Positions 25,142-32,970 of a DNA stretch of 64,000 nucleotides are shown here, piece after piece (within the stretch, counting starts at the first letter, position 1; each line of letters opens with the position of its first letter). A program made the translations under genes and the position numbers. The notes beneath the pieces were generated by a model. It saw only the letters and a list, made by a program, of their open reading frames with translations. It was not told the origin of the DNA and ran no database searches. Source of the DNA: an uncultured Oscillospiraceae bacterium (GTDB lineage: Bacteria > Bacillota > Clostridia > Oscillospirales > Oscillospiraceae); the NCBI GenBank assembly GCA_944385415.1, contig CALWXC010000039.1, positions 1 through 64,000 of the forward strand, read 5' to 3'.

Positions 25142-25417
25142 ATGAAGCTGCATACCGTTTTTTTGCGGCGGCTTGCTGTTTCCGCGCTGCTGCTTTGCTC
25201 TGCGATTCCCACTGCTCAGGCTGCAGCCCCTGCCTATACTATGACCATCGCAGATGGATTTATCGCTGTCTGGGACCATGCCGCCGGGGATTGGCATCTG
25301 CGTTCTGCTATTCCTGCCGCCATGCTTACAGAACAGGACCGGCAATTGCTGCAGCAGGGATTGGAGCTGCCTGACAGCGCCGCGCTGACGCGGGCTTTGG
25401 AAGATTTTTGCTCCTGA
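25142..25417 (+). CDS. Small exported protein, unknown function
   Basis: This 91-residue protein has a clear signal peptide (basic HTVFLRRL, hydrophobic core to about 22, AQA-A cleavage near 26-28) and a short mature domain of about 64 residues. I do not recognise the family. The mature part begins YTMTIADGFIAVWDHAAGDW, a beta-like start with two tryptophans, then a helical end. The ATG at 25142 is preferred over longer in-frame starts because GAGGTG stands six bases upstream. It is divergent from PBP1A and ahead of a DUF1292 gene. Confidence 0.65.
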   Translation: MKLHTVFLRRLAVSALLLCSAIPTAQAAAPAYTMTIADGFIAVWDHAAGDWHLRSAIPAAMLTEQDRQLLQQGLELPDSAALTRALEDFCS

Positions 25418-25440
25418 AGAAAATCTATGTGATTTTCCTC

Positions 25441-25469
25441 TTGATTTTCTCCGTCTCTCCGTTTAAAAT
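25441..25469 (+). promoter_or_regulatory. Promoter of the DUF1292 gene
   Basis: TTGATT (25441-25446) and TAAAAT (25464-25469) are 17 bases apart; a 7-bp hairpin at 25419-25437 may end the previous gene. Confidence 0.6.
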
Positions 25470-25501
25470 AACGGTATCAAGAACAGGTACGGAGGAACCC
25501 C

Positions 25502-25786
25502 ATGGATCAGCAGTTCGGTGACAATCTGATCACCATTACCGACGAGGATGGCCGCTCCTATGAATTGGAGATCCTGGCACAGTTTGAATATAAGGATGCG
25601 GAGTATCTGGCGCTGATTCCTGCCGACGCCGATGACACTGGCGATATAGAGGTCAGCATCCTGAAGTCCTCCGAAGTGGACGGCGAGGAAATGCTCCTGG
25701 CCATCGAGGACGAAAAAGAATTGGAAGAGGTCTACAACGCCATGATGGACCTGCTTTACGACGATGAGGAAACCGAACTTCAATAA
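25502..25786 (+). CDS. DUF1292 domain-containing protein
   Basis: This 94-residue acidic protein matches the DUF1292 (YrzB-like) pattern: ITDEDGRSYELEILAQFEYKDAEYLALIPAD followed by VSILK and an acidic C-terminal helix. Function is unknown. In many Bacillota DUF1292 genes sit beside ruvX; here ruvX is 4 kb downstream on the other strand. The start has ACGGAGG upstream. Confidence 0.9.
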   Translation: MDQQFGDNLITITDEDGRSYELEILAQFEYKDAEYLALIPADADDTGDIEVSILKSSEVDGEEMLLAIEDEKELEEVYNAMMDLLYDDEETELQ

Positions 25787-25796
25787 CCACCGCCAT

Positions 25797-25995
25797 ATTC
25801 CCTGCTTGGTGCGTGATGGATTCTTTTAAACCCACATTTTTTCCTAGGGACGCTGGAAAACTTTCTGCGTGGATTGCAGGCCTCCCGTTCCGGCTTTGAC
25901 CGGCAATGGAAGTTGGAAGCAGTGAAGCGCAGAAGAGGCGACCCACCTGCCGAGACGTGCAGGTTATAACTGGATCCACACGGCTGAAGCGGGGT
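25797..25995 (+). ncRNA. ssrS: 6S RNA candidate
   Basis: This gene-free stretch folds end to end: CCCTGCTT near 25799-25806 pairs with AAGCGGGG near 25988-25995, and GTGATGGATTC pairs with GGATCCACAC, leaving a large central bubble around TTTTAAACCCACATTTTTT and CCTAGGGAC. A long rod of about 200 bases with an open centre is the hallmark of 6S RNA, which binds the housekeeping RNA polymerase. A good terminator follows at 26023. The family call rests on shape and remembered clostridial sequences, not on a covariance search. Confidence 0.65.
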
Positions 25996-26022
25996 TTCTT
26001 CTTATTGAAGAATGCCTTGTGT

Positions 26023-26058
26023 GAAACACCGCAGTGATTGCGGTGTTTCTTTTTTATT
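26023..26058 (+). terminator. Terminator of the 6S RNA candidate
   Basis: An 11-bp perfect stem (26023-26033 with 26039-26049) is followed by TTTTTTATTT. Confidence 0.9.
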
Positions 26059-26100
26059 TGTAAACTTTTTGCCCCGGCAGTTCACATTTTCAGAAAAAAC

Positions 26101-26129
26101 TTGCATACATCGGGGAAATGTCCTATAAT
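26101..26129 (+). promoter_or_regulatory. Promoter of the PpiC-type isomerase gene
   Basis: TTGCAT (26101-26106) and TATAAT (26124-26129) are 17 bases apart, giving an 80-base leader. Confidence 0.75.
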
Positions 26130-26217
26130 AAATGCCGCTATATGGCTGTGAGAGTTTTAGGGATTGTTGTCCTTTACTTCCACAGCAGTAAGTACTATGA
26201 GAGGATTGATCTAACGT

Positions 26218-27702
26218 ATGAGCGCTTCCCAGCAGAAAAAGCGGCGGCAGAACCAAGCTCCCGCCGCCGCTTCCCAAAATGATTCCAGCAGCCGCGGCGC
26301 ATGGATTGCGGGCAGTATCGGCGTAGCCGTATTGGTGGTACTGGCCATCTTCTTCGCCATTCTCAACTCCGGCCTGCTGCAAAACCACACCACAGCCGCC
26401 ACGGTCGGCTCCCATGAGCTGTCGCCGGTGATGTATAACTACTTCTATAAAGATGTATATACGCAGAGCCTTGCCGGATATATGACAGATCCCAATAAAT
26501 CCCTGGCCGATCAGGTGTATGACACGACCACCGGACAGAGCTGGGCTGACTTTCTCAGCCAGGAAACCAACAGCCTGATTGCCGAGACCTATGGCGTCTA
26601 TGATGCTGCTATGGAGGCTGGCTACACCATGACGGAGGATGATACCGCCACGGTGGATGAGTATATGGCCAGCCTTTCTTCCCAGGCTGCCTCCCAGGGG
26701 GTCTCTGCCAATGCCTATCTGGCCAGCGCCTATGGTACCGGTAGCAATACCGACAATTTCCGTGAATATCGCGAGCTGCTGCAGGTAGCCACTTCTTATC
26801 AGTCCGTCTATTCCGACAGTCTGACCTATACGGCCGAGGACATTGCCGCATACTATAGTGAGCACAAGGAAGAACTGGACGTTTACGACTATCGTTCTTT
26901 CACCTGCTCCGTAGATAGCACCGAGACTGACGAAGAAGGCAATACGATCGTAGACAGCGCCGCTTCTGAAGAACAGGCCAAGGAAATGGCGGAGGCTGTC
27001 CAGGGCGATGAGACTGCCTTCGCTGAGCAGGCCCGTGACAATGCTCCTGAGGACCAGAAGAGTAACTATGCGGATGACGATGCTACGCTGACTTCCCAAG
27101 CTACTGCCAACAACCTGCCCGAAAATATAAAAGAGTGGCTCACCGATACGTCCCGCGCCTATGGCGATACCACAACCATTGAGAATGAGGACGGCTCCTG
27201 GAAGGTGGTCATGTTCGTCAGCGGCCCTGAGAAGTTTGACGTCAACACCCGTACAGTTCGCCATATCCTGATTGAGGCGACGGAAACTGATGACGAGGCT
27301 GTGGCAAATACAGAGGCTGAGATCCGTGCCCAGGAGATTCTGGACGAGTATTTGGCCGGTGACCAGACGGAAGATGCGTTCGCTGCTTTGGCTGTTGAGC
27401 ACTCCGCTGACAGCACTGCTGCTGATGGCGGCCTCATCGTAAACATCTGCCCCGGCGATATGGTGGAGCCCTTTGAGGATTGGTGCTTTGATGAATCCCG
27501 GAAGCCCGGCGATACGGGCATTGTGGAGTCGGACTACGGTTACCACGTCATGTACTATGTTGGCGAGGGCGGTAACGCGATGGACTACCGCACGGAAACT
27601 GATATGCGTTCCAACGATGTCAGCAACTGGGTTGTGGAGCTGGGCGAAGCTCAGACTGTAACGACTCACAGTTTCGGTATGTTTTTTACCGACGCCGACT
27701 AA
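26218..27702 (+). CDS. PpiC/parvulin-type peptidyl-prolyl isomerase, PrsA/SurA-like
   Basis: This 494-residue protein has a basic, Gln/Ala-rich cytoplasmic start, one transmembrane helix (about 28-50) and a large extracytoplasmic part with a SurA-type helical N-domain and a C-terminal parvulin domain (about 345-460, with VRHILIEAT, LAVEHSADSTAADGG and ESDYGYHVMYY). It probably helps fold exported proteins at the outer face of the membrane. There is no lipobox, so it is membrane-anchored and not a PrsA lipoprotein. It stands alone between a 6S RNA candidate and tcdA. Confidence 0.88.
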   Translation: MSASQQKKRRQNQAPAAASQNDSSSRGAWIAGSIGVAVLVVLAIFFAILNSGLLQNHTTAATVGSHELSPVMYNYFYKDVYTQSLAGYMTDPNKSLADQVYDTTTGQSWADFLSQETNSLIAETYGVYDAAMEAGYTMTEDDTATVDEYMASLSSQAASQGVSANAYLASAYGTGSNTDNFREYRELLQVATSYQSVYSDSLTYTAEDIAAYYSEHKEELDVYDYRSFTCSVDSTETDEEGNTIVDSAASEEQAKEMAEAVQGDETAFAEQARDNAPEDQKSNYADDDATLTSQATANNLPENIKEWLTDTSRAYGDTTTIENEDGSWKVVMFVSGPEKFDVNTRTVRHILIEATETDDEAVANTEAEIRAQEILDEYLAGDQTEDAFAALAVEHSADSTAADGGLIVNICPGDMVEPFEDWCFDESRKPGDTGIVESDYGYHVMYYVGEGGNAMDYRTETDMRSNDVSNWVVELGEAQTVTTHSFGMFFTDAD

Positions 27703-27714
27703 TTTAACCCAATA

Positions 27715-27750
27715 CAAGAGGCGGACTCCCCTGTCCGCCTCTTGCTTGAC
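27715..27750 (+). terminator. Terminator after the isomerase gene
   Basis: A 12-bp perfect stem (27715-27726 with 27733-27744). The tail CTTGACTTTT is only moderately T-rich. Confidence 0.65.
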
Positions 27751-27767
27751 TTTTCGGAGGTTTTTCT

Positions 27768-28490
27768 ATGAATCCAGCATTTTTGCGGGAGGCGATGATC
27801 CTGGGGCCTGACGGTCTGAAGCGGCTGCAAGGCTGCCATGTAATCGTGTTTGGCATTGGCGGCGTGGGCAGTTACTGCGCTGAGGCATTGGTCCGGGCCG
27901 GAATTGGCCGTCTCACCTTTGTGGACAATGATACGGTCGGTGAGACCAACCTGAACCGCCAGCTCATTGCTCTCCGTTCCACCTTGGGCCAGTACAAGTC
28001 TGATGTCATGGCTCGCCGTGCTTTGGATATCAACCCCCAGTGCCAGGCAATTTCCATCCCTGAACTGTACAACGCCGAGACCAAGGGACGATTCTTTGAC
28101 CATGCCGACTATGATTATATTGTGGATGCCATTGATTTGGTGTCCTGCAAACTGAGTTTAATCGAAACAGCACGGCAGCTGGGTATTCCCTGTATCAGCT
28201 CCATGGGTACCGGCAACAAGTTGGACCCGTCCCGCTTTGTCATCACCGACATTGCCAAGACCACCGGCTGTCCCCTGGCCCGCGTCATGCGCAAGGAATT
28301 ACGCAATCGCGGCATTGAGCACCATACAGTGCTGTTCAGTGAGGAACCGCCGGCTAAGCCGCTGGAACTGGAGACGCCGCCACCGGGCCGCCGCAGTATT
28401 CCTGCTTCTGTGTCCTGGGTCCCCTCCGTAGCCGGATTGATGATCGCCGGTCATGTGGTCCGGGAATTGCTGCAAATTGCACCGGTGTAA
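27768..28490 (+). CDS. tcdA: tRNA threonylcarbamoyladenosine dehydratase
   Basis: This 240-residue ThiF/E1-like enzyme cyclises t6A37 of tRNA to ct6A using ATP. It has the nucleotide-binding GIGGVGSYCAEALVRAGI (about 27-44), the DNDTVGETNLNRQ segment (about 51-63), and a second half with SSMGTGNKLDPSRF. The start has TTCGGAGG seven bases upstream. Length is slightly shorter than E. coli TcdA. It is followed by a terminator-like hairpin that overlaps the ribosome-binding site of the next gene. Confidence 0.92.
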   Translation: MNPAFLREAMILGPDGLKRLQGCHVIVFGIGGVGSYCAEALVRAGIGRLTFVDNDTVGETNLNRQLIALRSTLGQYKSDVMARRALDINPQCQAISIPELYNAETKGRFFDHADYDYIVDAIDLVSCKLSLIETARQLGIPCISSMGTGNKLDPSRFVITDIAKTTGCPLARVMRKELRNRGIEHHTVLFSEEPPAKPLELETPPPGRRSIPASVSWVPSVAGLMIAGHVVRELLQIAPV

Positions 28491-28498
28491 ACTGTATA

Positions 28499-28544
28499 AA
28501 AAATCCCTCCGCTGCCCAAACTGATGGGGAATGGAGGGATTTTT
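28499..28544 (+). terminator. Terminator-like hairpin that sequesters the next gene's ribosome-binding site
   Basis: A 12-bp perfect stem pairs AAAAATCCCTCC (28499-28510) with GGAGGGATTTTT (28533-28544). The right arm contains the GGAGGG Shine-Dalgarno of the next gene, whose ATG is at 28545, and the T-run that would end tcdA transcripts. Folding would both stop transcription and hide the start site. Confidence 0.7.
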
Positions 28545-28901
28545 ATGCAACGTATTACATGGCGTGCCGCCCTGTCCGGCGCTGCGGCCGGAACCATTAA
28601 CGGCTTGCTGGGGGCAGGCGGCGGTATGGTTCTGGTTCCCATGCTCATTGGCTGGTGCGGCTTATCGGACAAACATGCGTTCGCCACTGCCATCAGCATC
28701 ATACTGCCGTTGTGCATTGTGTCTGTTGTGGTTTATGGCTTCCACACTCCCCTGCCCTTGGCGGAATCACTTCCCTATCTGATCGGTGGTGCTGTGGGCG
28801 GTGTCATCGGCGGCCTACTGTTTCGTCGGGTCTCCGCTGGAATATTGCACAAACTGCTGGGTGCTTTGATTCTCTGGGGTGGCATCCGGCTTTTGGTATG
28901 A
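28545..28901 (+). CDS. TauE/SafE family half-size permease, first half
   Basis: This 118-residue membrane protein has about four helices and the motif GTINGLLGAGGGMVLVPML near the N-terminus, matching one repeat of the TauE/SafE sulfite/anion exporter family. Full-length members are about 250 residues with two such repeats. Here the second repeat is a separate gene overlapping by four bases (ATGA), so the two halves are translationally coupled and likely form a heterodimer. Substrate is probably a sulfur-containing anion; this is family-based inference. Confidence 0.85.
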   Translation: MQRITWRAALSGAAAGTINGLLGAGGGMVLVPMLIGWCGLSDKHAFATAISIILPLCIVSVVVYGFHTPLPLAESLPYLIGGAVGGVIGGLLFRRVSAGILHKLLGALILWGGIRLLV

Positions 28902-29257
28902 GCTGGGGCGCGGCGGCAGCCGGGACGGTCTGCGGCATTCTGTCGGCTTTCGGTATCGGCGGTGGTTCTCTTCTGATGATCTGGATGACTGCCATTCTGG
29001 GCATGGAGCAGCAAACGGCACAGGCCATCAATCTCCTTTACTTTCTGCCAGCGGCCTCTGTCAGCCTGATTTTCCACATTCACAACCGACAGATCTGCTG
29101 GAGGGCTGCCGTTCCGGCCATTCTGGCCGGTGTAGTGACCGCAGCACTCAGCGCCTGGGCGGCTTCCTGCCTGGAGGCGGCGCTGCTGCGAAAGGCGTTT
29201 GGCGTATTTTTGCTGGTGATTGGCGTCTTAGAGTTAAAGAAAAAGCCTAAGCATTAA
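28898..29257 (+). CDS. TauE/SafE family half-size permease, second half
   Basis: This 119-residue protein has the matching repeat motif GTVCGILSAFGIGGGSLLMIWM and four hydrophobic helices, ending in a basic KKKPKH tail. It is the second half of the split TauE/SafE permease; its ATG lies inside the stop of the first half. The two ORFs are in different frames, but each is complete with its own family repeat, so I read this as a genuine two-gene permease and not as a frameshift, though a fusion is the ancestral or alternative state. Confidence 0.82.
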   Translation: MSWGAAAAGTVCGILSAFGIGGGSLLMIWMTAILGMEQQTAQAINLLYFLPAASVSLIFHIHNRQICWRAAVPAILAGVVTAALSAWAASCLEAALLRKAFGVFLLVIGVLELKKKPKH

Positions 29258-29272
29258 ATTGTGGGTTCCTGG

Positions 29273-29310
29273 AAATGCTATTGTGTCAGCGACTTGGCAC
29301 AATAGCATTT
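29273..29310. terminator. Convergent terminator
   Basis: A 13-bp perfect stem (29273-29285 with 29298-29310) lies between the TauE halves and the convergent PH-domain gene. Confidence 0.7.
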
Positions 29311-29732
29311 TAAGTGCTTGCCTGACTGCTTTTTACTTCTTCCAGCGCTTCTGTAATCTCCTCATAAATATCATGGGCGTTCTCAACCGTTACGCAAAAC
29401 TCCAATGTTTCCTTCATAGAATCGACTATGATAAATCCATGGAGAGGGCCGGTTCTTAGCGAGATGTCATTGATGTTTTTATGGTATATACTTCTTATGT
29501 TGGAACCTAAGAGCCCCTTTTTCGCAATGATAATTCGTGTTGTAGTAATTGCGATTGCATGATTATACCCGCCAATCAACCCAGTAAATGCTGTCAAGGC
29601 ATATTCGCCATCTTTTAATGCGTTTTCAATCATTTTGAAATGTGCCAGATTTCTGTTAAACACCGTACCGGCGGTTAGCATATACCTGGTACAATACTGT
29701 AACATTTGAGTTGCTTTATACATTTTTTCCAT
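29310..29732 (-). CDS. Bacterial PH domain-containing protein (YokE-like)
   Basis: This 140-residue protein has an N-terminal helical part and a PH-like beta domain (about 40-110): GEYALTAFTGLIGG, AITTTRIIIAKKGLLGSNIRSIYHKNINDISLRTG, then FCVTVENAHDIYEEITEAL as the closing helix. This matches the YokE-type bacterial PH family, whose role is unknown. Its base composition is more AT-rich than its neighbours, a possible sign of transfer. AGAGGAG stands before the ATG at 29732. Confidence 0.8.
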   Translation of the reverse strand: MEKMYKATQMLQYCTRYMLTAGTVFNRNLAHFKMIENALKDGEYALTAFTGLIGGYNHAIAITTTRIIIAKKGLLGSNIRSIYHKNINDISLRTGPLHGFIIVDSMKETLEFCVTVENAHDIYEEITEALEEVKSSQAST

Positions 29733-29769
29733 GATTTACTCCTCTTTTCTCTTTTTTAGAAAATTATCT

Positions 29770-30183
29770 TTATCTGTTACGAAACGCTAAGTACCCCTCC
29801 AGGATCAATGAAGCGGCTACGGCGTCCACAGTGGCCTTGCGCTTTTTGCCGTGGCGGTTGTTGTCTGACAGAATACGGTGAGCATCCACTGTAGTGCGCC
29901 GTTCATCCCAGAGTACCGGCTCCAGCCCTGTGGCCTCCTGCAGCAGCCCGGCAAATTCCCGGTACAGCGCTGCACGGGGGCCCTCCGTCCCGTCCATGTT
30001 CTTGGGAAATCCCATGACCAATTCTGTAACGCCGTGCTGCTCCACCAGCTCCTTGAGCTGGGATAGGGTTTTCTCCCGGTTGTAGGACGGGACCACCAGG
30101 GTCGTACCCACGATGGAACCAGTCAGGTCGGAAATGGCTACGCCCGTTCTGGCGTCGCCGTAATCGATTGCCATAATTCGCAT
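29770..30183 (-). CDS. ruvX: Putative Holliday junction resolvase / pre-16S rRNA nuclease RuvX (YqgF)
   Basis: This 137-residue RNase H-fold protein has MRIMAIDYGDARTGVAISD at the N-terminus, VMGFPKNMDGTEGPRA in the middle and WDERRTTVDAHRIL, all typical of YqgF. In E. coli the enzyme finishes 16S rRNA 5' ends; a resolvase role is also proposed. The ATG at 30183 follows AGGAGGT. An open reading extension to 30405 runs over the rpmG promoter and is rejected. Confidence 0.94.
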   Translation of the reverse strand: MRIMAIDYGDARTGVAISDLTGSIVGTTLVVPSYNREKTLSQLKELVEQHGVTELVMGFPKNMDGTEGPRAALYREFAGLLQEATGLEPVLWDERRTTVDAHRILSDNNRHGKKRKATVDAVAASLILEGYLAFRNR

Positions 30184-30267
30184 TAGCCTGTATACCTCCT
30201 GCGTTTTTCTCCATTGTATCACAGACGTCAACCGGCGAAAACGGCGGGAATTTTTTATATTTTGTGC

Positions 30268-30296
30268 TTGACCGGCTGCATTCCCTGTGATAGAAT
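30268..30296 (+). promoter_or_regulatory. Promoter of rpmG-secE-nusG
   Basis: TTGACC (30268-30273) and TAGAAT (30291-30296) are 17 bases apart. The 125-base leader holds a small hairpin at 30352-30365. Confidence 0.7.
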
Positions 30297-30426
30297 AAAT
30301 CCACCTGTGAAAAAGAGGTTTATTTTTTATGCCCTTTTTCAGTCCCGGACCGACGGTACGCCGTCCTCTAAATTTGCGATAGCCGGAGATGATACAGGGA
30401 GGCAATATTTAAGGAGGTGCCGAAAC

Positions 30427-30576
30427 ATGCGTGTAAAGATTACCCTTCGTTGTTCTGAGTGCAAGCAGAGAAACTACAACACCATGAAGAACAAGAAGAA
30501 CGACCCCGATCGTCTGGAGATGCGGAAGTACTGCAAGTTCTGCAGAAAGCATACCATCCACAACGAGACGAAGTAA
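30427..30576 (+). CDS. rpmG: 50S ribosomal protein L33
   Basis: This 49-residue protein keeps both CxxC pairs (CSEC and CKFC), so it is the zinc-binding (C+) form of L33. It binds 23S rRNA near the E site. TAAGGAGG precedes the ATG. It is followed by secE and nusG, the normal order in Bacillota. Confidence 0.96.
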   Translation: MRVKITLRCSECKQRNYNTMKNKKNDPDRLEMRKYCKFCRKHTIHNETK

Positions 30577-30611
30577 TGCAGTGATTCTGCACTGCTGAAA
30601 GGGTGTAAACT

Positions 30612-30848
30612 ATGGCAGAAGCAAGCAAAAAGGAAAACTTTTTTGTCCGCGTCGGTTCCAGAACCAAGCGCTTCTTCCGCGAGCTCAGAAGCGAGCTGAA
30701 AAAGGTCGTATGGCCTACTAAGCAGCAGATGATCAACAACACCATTATTGTGCTGTTCTGCGTGTTGCTGGTAGGCGTCTTCATTTGGGCGTTTGACGCC
30801 GTGGCCGGTCTGGTCGTCAACGGCATCATCTCCCTGGTCAAGGGTTAA
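30612..30848 (+). CDS. secE: Preprotein translocase subunit SecE
   Basis: This 78-residue protein has an amphipathic segment (ELRSELKKVVWPTKQQMINNT, about 26-46) and one transmembrane helix (about 47-70), the minimal SecE layout. It clamps the SecY channel. It lies between rpmG and nusG. Confidence 0.96.
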   Translation: MAEASKKENFFVRVGSRTKRFFRELRSELKKVVWPTKQQMINNTIIVLFCVLLVGVFIWAFDAVAGLVVNGIISLVKG

Positions 30849-30857
30849 GGTGTTCTC

Positions 30858-31385
30858 ATGGCGGATACTGCAAAATGGTATGTGGTCCACACATACTCCG
30901 GCTATGAAAATACCGTAAAGGCCACCATCGAAAAGACGGTGGAAAACCGCCATCTGGAGAATCTGATCCATGAGGTTTCGATTCCACTGGAGACGGTCAC
31001 CGAACTCACCGAAAAGGGCCCCAAGACCTATGAGCGCAAAGTCTTCCCCGGTTATGTGCTGGTGAAGATGGTCATGTCCGATGAGTCCTGGTATGTGATT
31101 AAAAACGTCCGCGGCGTCACGGGCTTTGTCGGCTCCGGCACCAAGCCCACTCCCCTTACCGATGAGGAAGTGGCTCAGATGGGCGTAGAAAAGCACGAGG
31201 TTGTTGTCTCCTACGGTGTAGGCGACCGCGTCACCATCGTAGACGGTACACTGAGCAATTTTACCGGCACGGTCGAATCCATCGACATCCCCGGCAACAA
31301 GGTGCGCGTGATTGTCACCATGCTCGGACGTGAAACACCTGTCGAGCTGGATCTGGAACAGGTCGAACTGCTCGACGAAACATAA
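30858..31385 (+). CDS. nusG: Transcription termination/antitermination protein NusG
   Basis: This 175-residue protein has the NGN domain (WYVVHTYSGYENTVKATIE at about 6-24, VFPGYVLVKM) and a C-terminal KOW domain (VGDRVTIVDGTLSNFTGTVESID). It binds RNA polymerase and modulates elongation, pausing and coupling to ribosomes. Nine bases separate it from secE. Confidence 0.97.
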   Translation: MADTAKWYVVHTYSGYENTVKATIEKTVENRHLENLIHEVSIPLETVTELTEKGPKTYERKVFPGYVLVKMVMSDESWYVIKNVRGVTGFVGSGTKPTPLTDEEVAQMGVEKHEVVVSYGVGDRVTIVDGTLSNFTGTVESIDIPGNKVRVIVTMLGRETPVELDLEQVELLDET

Positions 31386-31492
31386 GTACTCGCCGCATTT
31401 GACGGCAAGGAACGTGGGAGGGGTCCCAAACCCCGCCAATGTACGCCAAACGGGCGTACCAATACCACATTTTCTTCAGGAGGTGCTCTGTA

Positions 31493-31918
31493 ATGGCACA
31501 GAAAGTTACAGGTTATATCAAACTGCAGATCCCGGCAGCAAAGGCTACCGCCTCTCCCCCTGTCGGCCCCGCTCTCGGCCAGCACGGCGTGAACATCGCG
31601 CAGTTCATCAAGGAGTTCAACGAGCGCACCAAGGATCAGGCCGGTTTCAAGATTCCCGTTGTGATCACCGTTTACGCCGACCGCAGCTTCACCTTTATTA
31701 CTAAGACGCCCCCCACCCCTGCGCTGATCATGAAGGCTATCAGCTTAGAGAAGGGTTCCGGCGTTCCCAATAAGGATAAGGTTGGCACCATCACCATGGC
31801 TCAGGTTCGTGAGATCGCTGAGAAGAAGATGCCCGACCTCAACGCCCCCAGCATTGAGGCTGCCATGTCTCAGGTTGCCGGCACCTGCCGCAGCATGGGC
31901 GTTACGGTTGTCGAGTAA
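31493..31918 (+). CDS. rplK: 50S ribosomal protein L11
   Basis: This 141-residue protein starts [25 protein letters not shown] and has the proline-rich hinge and RNA-binding C-domain of L11, part of the GTPase centre. CAGGAGG lies upstream. A hairpin GTACGCC/GGCGTAC at 31441-31459 stands in the nusG-rplK spacer and may be a leader or processing element. Confidence 0.97.
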   Translation: MAQKVTGYIKLQIPAAKATASPPVGPALGQHGVNIAQFIKEFNERTKDQAGFKIPVVITVYADRSFTFITKTPPTPALIMKAISLEKGSGVPNKDKVGTITMAQVREIAEKKMPDLNAPSIEAAMSQVAGTCRSMGVTVVE

Positions 31919-32007
31919 ATTGCTGACCGAGGCCATACGGCATTTGCTGCCGTGCCTCAAAATGTGGGAGGATTATTCCGCATCACCACTTTAAGGAGGA
32001 TATTACA

Positions 32008-32697
32008 TTGTTCAGAGGTAAAAAATATACCGACAGCGCTAAGCTGATCGACCGCAGCGTTCAGTATGACGTTGCCGAGGCCATGGGCCTCGTTGTCAAG
32101 TCCGCCACCGCCAAGTTTGACGAGACCGTCGAGATCCACATCAAGCTCGGCGTTGACTCCCGTCACGCTGACCAGCAGGTCCGCGGTGCCATCGTTCTGC
32201 CCAACGGTACCGGCAAGACCCGCAAGGTTCTGGTGTTCGCCAAGGACGCCAAGGTGGACGAGGCCAAAGAGGCTGGCGCTGACTATGTCGGCGGCATGGA
32301 GCTGGTGGAGAAGATCACCAAGGAGAACTGGTTCGATTTCGACGTCGTCGTTGCTACCCCCGATATGATGGGTGTTGTCGGCCGTCTCGGTAAGGTCCTG
32401 GGCCCCAAGGGCTTGATGCCCTCCCCCAAGGCCGGCACCGTGACCCCCAACGTGGCCGCTGCCGTCAAGGAGATCAAGGCTGGTAAGATCGAGTACCGTC
32501 TCGACAAGACCAACATCATTCACTGCCCCATCGGCAAGGTTTCTTTCGGCGCTGAGAAGCTGACCGAGAACTTCGAGGCCCTGATCAACGCTGTTATCAA
32601 GGCCAAGCCCTCCGCTGCCAAGGGCCAGTATATCAGAAGCTGCGTCCTGGCTTCCACCATGGGCCCCGGCGTGAAGGTTTCTACCAGCAAGTACTAA
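32008..32697 (+). CDS. rplA: 50S ribosomal protein L1
   Basis: This 229-residue protein has the L1 signature [26 protein letters not shown]1 forms the mobile stalk at the ribosomal E site and in many bacteria represses its own operon by binding mRNA. The start codon is TTG at 32008, supported by AAGGAGG at 31992-31998 and by the N-terminus [15 protein letters not shown]; no ATG is available nearby. A rare start codon may keep L1 yield low. Confidence 0.95.
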   Translation: MFRGKKYTDSAKLIDRSVQYDVAEAMGLVVKSATAKFDETVEIHIKLGVDSRHADQQVRGAIVLPNGTGKTRKVLVFAKDAKVDEAKEAGADYVGGMELVEKITKENWFDFDVVVATPDMMGVVGRLGKVLGPKGLMPSPKAGTVTPNVAAAVKEIKAGKIEYRLDKTNIIHCPIGKVSFGAEKLTENFEALINAVIKAKPSAAKGQYIRSCVLASTMGPGVKVSTSKY

Positions 32698-32724
32698 GAG
32701 ATTCTTTCCATCAGAATCCCCTTC

Positions 32725-32751
32725 CCCGCCGGTTTCTGACCGGCGGGTTTT
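32725..32751 (+). terminator. Terminator after rplA
   Basis: A 9-bp perfect GC-rich stem (32725-32733 with 32739-32747) followed by TTTT separates the rplKA and rplJL units. Confidence 0.85.
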
Positions 32752-32799
32752 CGTGAGACTGTGCGCCGCCATGGTTTTTCGATTTTTTTGAAAAAGTGC

Positions 32800-32828
32800 T
32801 TGACATTTTATCAGCTGCAAGCTATAAT
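32800..32828 (+). promoter_or_regulatory. Promoter of rplJ-rplL
   Basis: TTGACA (32800-32805) and TATAAT (32823-32828) are 17 bases apart: a perfect consensus promoter, as expected for a ribosomal operon. Confidence 0.92.
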
Positions 32829-32834
32829 AATCAA

Positions 32835-32953
32835 GCTGCCAAAGACAGCAGGAGGCTATGCCGTAATGGGAGATCCCATCCTGCCGAGGTGATTGCACAG
32901 TATATGCTTTTTCTGTGTCCTCACGTCTTTTGGCGCGAGGACACTTTATTTTT
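32835..32953 (+). promoter_or_regulatory. Ribosomal protein L10 leader with attenuator
   Basis: The leader contains AGACAGCAGGAGGC, TAATGGGAGATCCCATCCTGCCGAGG, the conserved L10 leader core with its kink-turn-like parts, followed by an 8-bp terminator stem (32915-32922 with 32937-32944) and a TTTATTTTT tail. When L10(L12)4 is in excess it binds the core and favours termination. GGAGGTG for rplJ follows immediately. Confidence 0.88.
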
Positions 32954-32970
32954 CGGAGGTGACACTTCAA

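Noticed and set aside
26002-27717. A 571-codon frame antisense to the PpiC-type gene.
   Set aside because: Antisense shadow; begins beyond the gene and crosses its terminator.
30187-30405. A long N-terminal extension of RuvX.
   Set aside because: It reads through the divergent rpmG promoter; the chosen start has a strong ribosome-binding site and the family N-terminus.
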